A stretch of 64,000 nt of DNA. Source: Bryum argenteum (Eukaryota; Streptophyta; Bryopsida; Bryales; Bryaceae). The notes beneath the pieces were generated by a model. The model was not told the DNA's origin and did no database searches. It saw only the letters and a program-made list of their open reading frames with translations. The stretch covers positions 16,376,345-16,440,344 of the forward strand of contig CM073326.1 in assembly GCA_037043015.1 (NCBI GenBank). Reading direction: 5' to 3'. Both the position numbers and the translations under genes were made by a program. This document shows, piece after piece, positions 1 through 10,442 of this stretch. Positions within the stretch are counted from its first letter, which is position 1, and every line of letters starts with the position of its first letter.

Positions 1-1489
1 AATGCCATCACTATCATCTTGAGAGGATTGCCACCCATGCTCTCAATATCGGCAATCTGACAAGTCATGAATGGTAAACTGGAAGTGTGAGAGGCCTAAT
101 CTTGTGGGGCTAATGAAAGGACAAAAAGCTGTAGAATAGATGCATAAAAGTGAGGGGCTTGGTTACAAGCATGGGTGGCTCATGACATTATCAATGATGC
201 CAACAACAAAGATACAAATGCTAAAACCAATTTAACATTTCACTCTTGATAAATAGTTCACAAATTATATATACAAGGATCCCCATTTATATGTGGTATG
301 AAAAGGTGTACTCTCAAGAAGGACTCATGCTAAAAAAAACAAATTCCATATTTACTTTTCTTAACATATCTTACAATCTCTTTCATTTTTAACGCAGTTC
401 ATACATGGATCAAGATGAGCATTCAAACTATTTTAAACGGGGTTTGTCCTAATGTACAAAAGGATATCATAAATTTATAACTAGCTGAAAAATTAAGTTG
501 AACTTGCACGTTCCATAGACATTCTTATTCCACTAATACAATAATTTTTTGATATCCTCAATCAACAACCTTCCTATATTGGTTTCTTGTACTTGCACAC
601 TACTAGGATTTCCCAGGCCTACACATTCTTCTTTACATAACAAAGAATTTACCATCAACCATGGTTACCAAAGTAGAGAGAATAAACCATATTTGTTTAG
701 GAATCTTTCACATGTACACAAATTTCTAGTACTTCTAAAGTATTTAGAATATTCTCATAGTGGGTATTTATAAGTACAAAAATTATCTGTAAACCTAGCC
801 ATAAATACATAACCGCTCTTTGAAACTACAGGAACATTCTTGTAACCTTGCCTTCAACTACTATTTTATTGAGAAGTGAAAAAATGAGTTTCAGGTGCAA
901 CACATGTGGTACGGGCCTAGCCAATGGCAAAACATTCATCCATTCCAAAGAAAAAGGGACTTTCAGCTTTTTATGAAACAAACCATCCGCTTTTCAGATC
1001 CAATATACAAATATCTTGTCCTCCCTTTTTTCCATTTGAGTGAGATATTCAGCTAACTTCATAATTTCCATTTGAGATTGACTGACCCCGTGCTGTGATA
1101 TTTCACAAATAACTTCATCATGATCGTCTGATGGTCTGCTACATCGTCAATAATGGCAATTATGACATTGTAAGGTTATCTTGACACTAAGGATAATTAG
1201 AAACCCTAAATCCCACTTTTATTCATTTATTTAAGGTGTTCAATGATGGCTCAATTTTCACAGGAAATTTATGGATATGTTACTAGTGCAAGCAATTTTT
1301 GTGTATGGGGAGAATCAGTGGAAAGCTTGAGCAAGTGGAATCATCAATTTTGGACTCTTCTACAGTGAGTTATGAATTTTTGAAGTTGGGAATATATATT
1401 TTTAGGTGTCCCTAAAATGGCACCATGAAGTGATACCCTAGTATCATGTTTGTAGTGAGTATCATGGTACTGTTATATGGAGAAGCTAT
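1..1489. other. AT-rich intergenic DNA, no gene seen
   Basis: I see no credible coding region or RNA gene here. The open frames are short, have no family resemblance and are broken by stops on both strands. The stretch ends at a TA dinucleotide (1490-1491) that is the probable target site of the foldback element to its right. Confidence 0.5.
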
Positions 1490-1491
1490 TA

Positions 1492-2380
1492 ACCCCTAAC
1501 TCTCCTTGAAGCCCGAAATGGGTTTTTGCAATTCCGGGCAGCCTAGATGAAGGGGTTAGAAGTAATATTTTTGACTAAGAATTTTATTGGGTCCTCCTTA
1601 TACTGCAAAGTGTATGTGGTAAAATTTGCAAAGTCAAATTCCAATTTTTGAGTCTTCTAGGACGATTCTTGGGTTGCGAGCCAAGATGGAGCACCTCAAA
1701 AAAGCAACTTTTTTGAATTTTTTTTTTTTGAAACATGATCATTACTAAATCACTACTCAAATTTCAAAGTGACTCAAGTCAAAAAGTTTACCAATTTTAC
1801 AAGGGCAGCCTCCAAAATAATTTAAAACCAATCTTTGCAATACCCAAAAAAACTCTACATCTAAGCACTCGTGGGGGTGTAAACAGATTTCTTTTCTTTT
1901 TTTTAAAGTTCCAACCGTAAGATCTTGTACCTAAGAATATGCCTGATTACTCTTCATAAAATTGACCGTTGGATGTTTACCATTTGAGAGATCATAACAT
2001 ACAAAGTTTGTCTCCCAAGTTTTTTTGGGTATTGCGAAGATTGGTTTAAAATTATTTTGGAGGCTGCCCTTGTAAAATTGGTAAACTTTTTGACTTGAGT
2101 CACTTTGAAATTTGAGTAGTGATTTAGTAATGATCATGTTTCAAAAAAAAAAAATTCAAAAAAGTTACTTTTTTGAGCTGCCCCATCTCGGCTTGCAACC
2201 CAAGGATTGTCCTAGAAGACTCAAAAATTGGAATTTGACTTTGCAAATTTTACCACATACACTTTGCAGTATAAGGAGGACCCAATAAAATTCTTAGTAA
2301 AAAATATTACTTCTAACCCCTTCATCTAGGCTGCCCGGAATTGCAAAAACCCATTTCGGGCTTCAAGGAGAGTTAGGGGT
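1492..2380. mobile_element. Giant foldback TIR element (889 bp, two 363-bp arms)
   Basis: Bases 1492-1854 and 2018-2380 are near-perfect inverted copies of each other, both 363 bp, around a 163-bp spacer. The ends read ACCCCTAACTCTCCTTGAAG and its complement, and a TA sits on both sides (1490-1491 and 2381-2382), which fits a TA target duplication as in Tc1/mariner-type MITEs. The spacer carries CCGTAAGATCTTG and CCGTTGGATGTT, also found in the related element at 47589-48526. The element therefore looks like one right half present twice, head to head. It has no transposase. The arms hold short mirrored open frames encoding nearly the same peptide, most likely a by-product of the duplication. 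Confidence 0.85.
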
Positions 2381-2702
2381 TAAGGAGTGCCTCTAAGTGA
2401 AGATTACTAGAGCTTCGTTATGGGACGTGCACCATTAAGACCGCTCTACTATAGTCTTTGGTGCTTCGAATATGTTTCAAATCTCGAAAGTAAGAAAATA
2501 AGAAGATAAATAGGAGTAGGTACAAAGGTTGAGAAGAAGTTTATATTGTTCAATTTTGTAAGTTTTGTTTGTCTGGTACTCTCAATCAACTGAAGTCAAG
2601 TAACATGAATTCTGCTCAGAGGTGCAATTTACAAATGCAAGGTGAAAATCCTCTTTTTACGACATATGTGAGAAGTGTGAGCTAATAATATAGTGCTTAC
2701 TT

Positions 2703-2908
2703 GTAAGAAGAAGAAGAGAAATCCAACCCTCTTTGAGGTCGGCATAAATAGAGTGTCCGTTCGACCTATCCCTTGATGCATGTCCCGGGTCATAACACCA
2801 ATGGTGGGACTACTACTTCCTCTCGGAAAGAATACTTTGCTAATTCCTACCTAGCCACTAGTGCTTTAGAGATACGCGACATGTTATCCTCCCAAAGGAT
2901 GCTTACAT
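2703..2908 (-). repeat. SINE-body copy lacking the tRNA-like head
   Basis: This stretch matches 11840-12120 in order: a GAAGAAGAAGAG run, then 'aaccctctttgaggtcgg', 'gggactactacttcctctcgg', 'attcctacctagccactagt' and a 'cctcccaaagg' block. The copy near 12 kb goes on into a tRNA-like head; this one does not, so it is a truncated copy in the same orientation. Strand is assigned from the head of the 12-kb copy. Confidence 0.6.
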
Positions 2909-3849
2909 GTACATGTATATATTTATTAAGTCTTCAACTCAAATTTTTCATTATCTTTAACATGACTTTATCTGCATAGTCACTCTCAAAACATTTCAAA
3001 AAGTGATACATTTGTTGTTTTCAAACACCAATATCAAGTAATTAGAAACTAGATAGAGGTAGGCTTATCAACAATTACACCAAAAAGTGTCATTACTGTT
3101 GATGACACTAGTAGTGAACGATTGTTATTATCTCAAGTACCAGTGCATGCATGTGGTAAAAAAAGAGCAAGAGTATTTGTGATTCATATTAATAAAATGA
3201 TGTGCATTCATTTATATCGTCACATGCTTGAGAATATCTCTCTACATTTGACCATGACACTAATTATTTTTCTATGATAAAAAACTTATAGTGAGTTGGA
3301 CACTATTTGAGGTGGAGCAATGATCACACTAATCACAATAGAACGGAACAAATAATAAAATTGCTCATCCATAGTCAACAACTAGATACGAACTACTCAC
3401 AAGAGAACCTATTTACAACTAATAAGTGGATAGGAACTAAACAGTAAGAGGGCCATTTTACAACTTCTAAAGATATAATTTCTATTTTCTTGCATAACCT
3501 TATCAATGAAAATTGGCCTCTCTTATATTGACGACAAAACAAGCTTATATTGTTCTGTTTTTGATTGATGCATGTCACAAAGTTATGCTTGAGGAGTTCA
3601 TCCTACACAAAAAAAATCAAAACAAAAACAACAAACATGAAAAGTGAATGGATAATATACAATGTTCTTGGGACCAAATTCCATGCACAAGTTAGTGGAG
3701 GAAACGGATTCTTCATTGCATGAGGGAGGGAGCTCTTGTCACTTGTCAAAGAAAAAGTCATAAAAGCATCCCCACCCAAAAAGCCATTGTTCACAACTGC
3801 GCTTTCGGGTACCATGGCTGCGGATAGTCCGATGCTACCAAGGTTCATG

Positions 3850-3962
3850 GATCGCAGCCATCGATCAGCTCCACTGATCGGAATCATCGATCGGCAGTCG
3901 GTTAGCTCCATCGATCGGCCATCGATCGGCTCCATCGATCGACCATCGATCAGCCATCGATG
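3850..3962. repeat. ATCGATCG-rich short tandem repeat
   Basis: Imperfect repeats built on CCATCGATCGGC and CATCGATCAGC, each containing the self-complementary ATCGAT. They create spurious open frames on both strands, rich in Ile-Asp-Arg-Pro-Ser. Confidence 0.7.
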
Positions 3963-4606
3963 TCGACGACCACGACGGGCATTGTCGCAAGCAAGCAGAA
4001 CATTGCTGCTTGTTTTGGTCTTTTGGAAATTAGTGTAGTTTACATGCCCGAGCTTTGACGGAGGTCTAAAAAGGAAGGCTACGACAGTCTACAACTGCTC
4101 AGCCTCCAGGCTGCCTTTTCAATTGATGGAGCTTCGTGCGAGCATTTCTCTCCGTGATCTGCTCCATCGATCTTCAATGTAATACAACGCCCCCCACTTC
4201 TCCTTCCGATCAACTTGCAACAACAACAACTGTGACCCTAACGACTCTATCATCCCTGCATTCAACTCCTAGCATACAAAGCTCAGATTGTGTTGCAAGC
4301 TAACTTACCTACCCACACGCCAGCCATTGTTGAATCATTCTCATTACGTACACGCTTACTCAATCCCCTTGCGTACACGAAGAAGACGATGCAGCACCTT
4401 CATCTGATTGTGAAGAGGCAGAGTTTCTTTTGTTGACAAGCTCGTGGATGGTGGTCGTTGAGATATTTAGCATCAAGAAAGAAAGTTTGGTTGTGATTGT
4501 GAACAGACAGGTTTTGGGCTTACAAGGTCGTGAATGGTGGTCGTTGGGATATTTTGCCGCACCAAGCAAGAGAGGATTTTGTTTTGTGATCAAGGGAGGT
4601 GCGTGA

Positions 4607-7551
4607 GTGTACGATTGTGGTGAGGTGGGGTATGCGGGAGCTTCTCCGATGCATTGCAGGAGTTGCTCCAGTGGGTTTCTCACGGGCAGTCTGCACAATG
4701 GATTTCGTAGACGAGCTGATAGTATTACTAGTGGCTCCTCCTCGTCCTCCATGGCTATGGCGTCCAGAGTCCGGAGTGTAGTGTTGTGTCAAGACGACGG
4801 TGGTCGAAGAATTTCGTACAAGAGGAGACAGCAGCTGCCGCCTCGCAAAGGTTTGTCACCGATCGATTCCACGGATGTCTTCGAAGCACTCAAGAATTTG
4901 CACCCGCACAAAACACGCGCCCTGGAATTTCTGTGCGACAACGAGGAGACGACGACCTCCATCACGAAAGAGGAGTTTCATGTCGTCTCCGATGGAAGCT
5001 GGTCCTCTCGCATGCTCATGCAGGTTGCTATTTCTCTCTCTCTTCCTCTCTTCGAAGCAGGGTGGCTATGGCTGTAGTTGCATTTGTGAAAATTGCAACA
5101 TCTGATAGTTTCCTCTTCGTTGCAGATTCAAGTTGATCTTATGTGGTTGACACTCCAGTCGTCCTCGATGCGACCTCTGAACAGAACCGGCCATGCCCGA
5201 GCTCTTGCACGGCAGCCGCTCCTCCATGAGGAAATGTAAGCTCCATTGCACGAATGCAGCTGTGGCTGGAATCGTATCCTAAAAAGTGGGATTCTAACCA
5301 TTGATGATTTCTGCAGAATTGCTGTTGAAGAAACTCGGTCGCTGGCGGACATGATCGGAAGACTAGACTTCTTCCAGTGGTTGGAGCGTCTGAAGGAAAC
5401 GTACGGCGCGTCGTTCATGCTGCTCGTGGTTCTCGGGTACTGCACGCACGGATTTCGGTGCTTTCCATGGCTGGCCATGTGCTACTTCTTCAAGGACCAT
5501 CTCCAGGTACTCACCTCTCTATCTAGATACTTTGTTACGGAAAATCTCTACTCGAGAATCAAACTTTTAGTATGATTCTTTTGAAAGTGGTCTAACTTGC
5601 TGATTCGGAGATCAGGTGGATCCCGGTACGATGCAGTTTCTGATGTCGACAACGATGTTGCCGATGTTGGCGAAGCCTGTGTACGGGATTGTGTCCGATT
5701 CGATCTACATCAAAGGAGATCATCGTGTTCCGTATCTCAGCATTGCAGGTCTGTACTTCAAATGATTCAAGTGTTTGGATTGTGATGCATTCGGAGCTTG
5801 ATTTCTAGAGCATTTTGGTGTGAGCTTGCTGTGGTCTGAGATGTGTGGTGGTCGTGGTGAGCAGCGGGATTGCAAGTGGTGGCGTGGGGAGCGATCGTGA
5901 CGCAACCTGGCGTGTCGTCGTCAGTGGCTGTGTTGACGGCGGCTTTAACCATGAGTAACATGGGTGCTGCCATCTCCGAAGTTGTGAATGATGCACTCGT
6001 GGCTGAGGCTGTCAAAAGCAAGAAAGGCGCCCGCCAAGGTAAGCATCATCTATCAACTCTTTTCACCTTGTCCTCCCATAGTTCATGGACCTCAGTTTTT
6101 TCTTAAGTACTTAGAACTAGGCAGGAAGTAGCATAGTCTCCTATTTGAGAGGGGTTAGGTGAGCTCCGAAGCAATGCTCACCAAGTAGTATAGTCCAATT
6201 TGAGAGCGGTTAAACAACATCTGGAGACAATGCTACGAAATTGAAACAAGCCTAGAGATTGTAGTTAACCGTCGGAGTTCCTCTTTCTCGGAACGGGCTT
6301 CCTGCAGTAATTCTTTCCTTTTTATGAAATTTGGTTATGGTCAACAGATAGATTACCAAGTAATGCGTACTCTAATTTGATATTGAACACCAATCAAGTA
6401 TATGAACAGACGATTCAATGATAAATTTCTGCTGTGCAGGTGAGTTACAATCATTAGCATGGCTGGCTCTTGCGATGGGAGGCTTAGTAGGCAACTTATT
6501 GGGCGGCTTCGCATTACACAGTATGGACGCAACAACAATGTTCTCCATCTTCATGCTCCTCGTCGGCACCCAGCTTCTCTTATGCACCACCACCCGGGAA
6601 AGCTCTTTCGGCCTAGGACAACAACAACAGCAACAAACATCACCAACAGTACGACAATCCTTAACAGCAATGCAAAAAGCATCGTCATCAATGGAGAAAG
6701 CGATCTTACTACCCCAGAAAACGAAACGAATCACCTCGCGCTTCGGCTACACCGACGACGACGACGTCCAGGCGCCAGTGGAGGTCTTGAATCTCGCAAG
6801 TCCCGAACCCCAGCCCCGACTAGACATACGCGGCCAAATCGAACTTTTGTCGACAATGTTACAGAAACCCGCAGTTTACCGGCCACTTCTCTGGTTCCTG
6901 TCCTCGTACGCGGTGATTCCCCTACTCGGCAGCACTATGTTCTTCTACCAGACCCAGTACCTCGGCCTCGACAGTTCCGTGATCGGGCTCGTGAAAGTGG
7001 TGGGACAGACAGGGCTAGTAGCAGGGACCGCGCTCTACAACAAGAAGTTGAAGAAAGTGCCGCTCCGGAAACTGTTCGGTGGGATCCAGATCCTGCTCTC
7101 GCTCTGCATGCTGTCCGACATCGTGCTCGTGAACCGGTTGAACGTGGCCATGGGCATTCCCGACGAGGTGTTCGTGTTCGGAGCGTCGGCGTTCGTAGAA
7201 GCCATTGCGCAGTTCAAGATCCTGCCCTTCATGGTCCTTCTGGCGCAGCTCTGTCCCGCCGGAAGTGAAGGCTCCCTGTTGGCGTTCTTCATGTCGGCGC
7301 AGTGTCTTGCGGGGTTGACGAGCGCGTACCTCGGTGTCGGCCTTGCTTCGTTTTTGCACATCTCCGCGAGTTCGTTCGAGGAGCTTCCGCTGGGGATCCT
7401 TGTTCAGGCTGGTTTCGCCCTCTTGCCTGTTCTGTGGATCAATTTTATTCCCGATGAAACTGTCGGTGACGATGATGCATCGAAGAAGAAGAAGCTTGTG
7501 GGTGATTCTAGCACTCAGGTATTTGCACATCCCTCCATCAACTCAGCCTGA
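4607..7551 (+). CDS. Folate-biopterin transporter (BT1 family), probably plastid-targeted
   Basis: A membrane carrier of the BT1/FBT family, which moves folates or pterins; some plant members sit in the plastid envelope. Six exons join in frame: 4607-5023, 5126-5235, 5317-5506, 5616-5748, 5865-6038 and 6440-7551, giving 711 residues with GT-AG introns. About the first 140 residues are Ser/Arg-rich without a domain and look like a transit peptide plus stromal tail. The family core follows: a first membrane segment near 203-238, the signature KPVYGIVSDS near 259-268 followed by HRVPYLSIA, then LQVVAWGAI and MSNMGAAISEVVNDALVAE. The last exon holds the second half, including FVEAIAQFKILPFMVLLAQL. 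Between the halves is a long polar loop with a Q6 run and a DDDD tract. The first ATG is the least certain point; a Met near 4751 is an alternative. Substrate is not readable from sequence. Confidence 0.88.
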
Positions 7552-8232
7552 ACTCAAAATTCGCGCCCCGTTTCATATAGCAAGACTTACGTTCTACGAT
7601 GCATTCTAGATTTGCTTTCTTTCAGTAAATCGAAGATGCGATGTTTTCTATCCTAAAAGTGCATTCTTCGATAGCACTTGGTGATTGCGTTCTTGGATCA
7701 TACTTAAACTGCGATTTTTATATGGACTGCAGATACATACAGATTGAGGGGATGCGATCCGCACCGACTGAGCAAGTCGGTGATCGGCAACCCCACCTTG
7801 TACAGAATTCGTCGACGTCATATTTAAAAGGGGAATGTCACCATGATTTTGGAGTTGGTGATCAATCTTTTTGCCACTGATTGGCATTGTCCGAGTGATG
7901 ATTTAGTATTCTCATTCAAAATGACAAAATATCAATTGTCTTTATTTTCCTTCGTCTTCCGGAGTGAACATGAGGATTGAAGCAGACATTATTAGCAGTT
8001 GGCTCTTTTTAGTTTTAGTATTCAGGCTATCCTGAATTGATAGGTTAAAGACCCTGGCATTTGAAGATGCTGCCGTTTAATATGATGAGGTGGCCGCAGA
8101 TGCCTGCTTTCAAGAGACTCATTATTTGTTATCATGTAATCAAAAAAGAAAACAAAAAACGCGTTATTCAACGTGGACATTCTTTGATTTCGTTGCAATT
8201 CTTGTCTTAATTTACGTAACAAAGTTTTTCTT

Positions 8233-8337
8233 TCTTCTAGTTGGTTGATTGATGATTTTTCTAATTGGCTGCTGAATCTTCTAGGTGGTTGATGAATCTT
8301 CTAGTTGGTTGATGATTCTTCTAGTTGGTTGATGAAC
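8233..8337. repeat. Tandem repeat of TTCTAGTTGGTTGATGA type
   Basis: About five imperfect copies of a roughly 20-bp unit (CTTCTAGTTGGTTGATGATT), the later copies more alike than the first ones. No coding role is apparent. Confidence 0.7.
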
Positions 8338-9078
8338 AAGTATGAAGTGGGAGTGAAACAATAAGGTGACGTCAAATACTAATCATAAGGTAAGTACACC
8401 ATACCAGCAAACACTAAAGGCAATTACTATACTTGGAAAGATGACATGTGTTATTTGTTATTCTTTATTGATCAGCAAATAGAGAAGACGAAGTTTCCAT
8501 ATTTTGTGTTGTGATTAGGTACTTTATCAAATAACTACAAGTTTTAAAAGTGGCAAGTACAACTTAATATACAACCACATACTTTACTGTGTGTACTTAT
8601 GAGGTACATGGAATAACATGATAGAGTCCTAGGAAATAAAAGATCTGAGAGTGTTTGGTTCAGAAAGGGTATTTGCTTAGGGCAATTGTTTGTAGTAGTT
8701 ACTAAGCGAATGAGACTCATTATCCATGAGCCTCACCTCCTGATGATCATGGTAAAGGGGACGGGATGTGGATGAGGGGAGGATGCCTCCATCCCCTTTG
8801 GTAACTGCCACGAACTCTTATTTGTTTGCTTAGAGGTGCTTCTACCTAACTTCTAGGACTCCAGATATTGCCGATCAAAGAACCTATCAATCAACTATCT
8901 TGCATATAGAATATGTAAGTATATAATTACAAGAAAGGCTATAATTCCTTGCTGCCTCATAGGCATGGAAGTGTCAATTAGAGTTTCCAAAGAAAACAAC
9001 TACCATGTGTAGAAGATATGGCGTTTTAGTGATAAACAATTTGGAGATTTTGGGTTCTTCAACCCTATTTCCCTATTA

Positions 9079-9871
9079 TCTCCTAAACGTGCCAGATGTT
9101 GGATTTATAAATTAGTGGCATGAATTCTTGTGAGGGTTTCAATAGTTTTTTTTTTTTTTTTTTTGAAACATGTGACATGTTTTACACTTCCAATCCCTTA
9201 TTTTGAATCAGACAAGAAATTCTTTTCATGAGATTTTATTGCACAAGAGTGATCTTAGGATGATTTCCAACAACTTTTTAGTTGGAATTTATTTTAATCC
9301 AAATACTTTTAGTATTAGATTTGCAATGATGTTTTTAGAACAAAAGAAGTGGGAAAATTAATCATATTTGAGGAGCTATATTTCCGTCATCTAGCATTGA
9401 ATTTCAACTTTATTTCTTGGGATGGATTCAAAATAGAGTCTAGTTTTAGTGGTAGAAGCCTTCATTCATGCAAGAGGTTTAGTTTTGGACTAATTTTCCT
9501 TTGTAAACTTTTTGGTAGTCTTCACCACTGTATGGCTATTCCGTGAGCCAATAATTTTTTTCTAAAATTTCTTGGTACTAGGGTGTTTATGAGGTGTTTA
9601 TGAGGTGTTTATGATTGTAATTAGTTTGTTGGTGGTATTTCCACTCCAAAGTGAAAATGCTAGAAATTTGTATTTTGTTTTGTGTACTAATTTTTTAAGG
9701 TGTAGCAATCTATGCAACCTCATGACCCAAATTTTGGTCCACATGGTTTACAATAAATCAATAATGACTTTGTACAACTAAGATTTCAAGATCTTGCCTT
9801 CATTTTCATTTATGACATTCTTTTTTTAAATTATGTTTTTTTAATCCCCATAGTCAGGCCCGTTAAAGGTT
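9079..9871. mobile_element. TIR element related to the one at 32836-33657
   Basis: The left end TA|TCTCCTAAACGTGCC and the right end GGCCCGTTAAAGG form an imperfect inverted repeat. Inner blocks match 32836-33657 in the same order: 'gaggagctatatttccgtcatc', 'gacttt/aacttt-atttcttgggatgga', 'agtggtagaag', 'tagttttggacta-ttttcctt'. Both copies lack a transposase. The right boundary is approximate. Confidence 0.55.
9586..9613. repeat. 12-bp tandem repeat
   Basis: Three copies of TGAGGTGTTTA(T) in a row. Simple slippage repeat with no apparent function. Confidence 0.6.
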
Positions 9872-10442
9872 TTAGTGCAAACAACAAATTTATTTTAAAA
9901 AAAAAATCCAAAATTAGTTTTTGGCATGGTTAAAATTAAGTAATCTTTGCTATACTTCGTGTGCACTTAGGCCTTCATCAATTTGAATTGTATACAAAAG
10001 TATGAGTTTCTTTATATAGGTCAAAAGGTGATACATGTGTTACAAAGTATCATATATAGTGAATAGTGTATTCATTGGATAGTTGTAAATGAGAAAGGAG
10101 GTGACAAGATGGCAAGGAACTGAAGAGGTGCTATTTAATAATCTAGGGACCATCTTTTAGCCTTTTTTAAAAGGATCTATTAAGAAACCTTTGGAATCCA
10201 AATGTCTACTAGAATCTAAAATTCCAACCAGAGTTAATGGAGGTTCATACTCTATTTGAAATATGAGTAAACACTAGAGTTGCATGAAATCCAAACACAG
10301 TAATCAAGTTTGAGCATATCTACATATGCTTAGATTTTAGTCTCTTGCACCAAAGCTTGATTATTGAGCTCCAATAGTCAAACATGTGATTAGAATGAAG
10401 GTTTGAATGTTGGGAGTGTTGGAAATTGAATGATTACTAGAG

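Larger units (their letters stand above)
2381..4600. other. Intergenic region upstream of the BT1 gene
   Basis: No gene is supported apart from the repeats listed separately (SINE-body copy near 2.7-2.9 kb, ATCGATCG repeat near 3.9 kb). The last several hundred bases (about 4080-4600) become less AT-rich and probably hold the promoter and 5' leader of the transporter gene; no clear TATA box was fixed. Confidence 0.4.
7552..10442. other. Intergenic region between transporter and phosphatase genes
   Basis: AT-rich DNA with no supported gene. It contains a short tandem repeat near 8.3 kb, one TIR element (9079-9871) and long T and A runs. The transporter polyadenylation region is presumably within the first few hundred bases. 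Confidence 0.45.

Noticed and set aside
549..773. 74-residue open frame with retroelement-like neighbours
   Set aside because: I tried to read this region as a Copia gag/pol fragment on both strands; no zinc knuckle, integrase or protease motif could be recognised.
3736..4038. Overlapping open frames of about 100 residues on both strands
   Set aside because: Both are produced by the ATCGATCG simple repeat.
7015..7530. 171-residue minus-strand frame
   Set aside because: It is a shadow of the last exon of the BT1 transporter, which has the clear family motifs.
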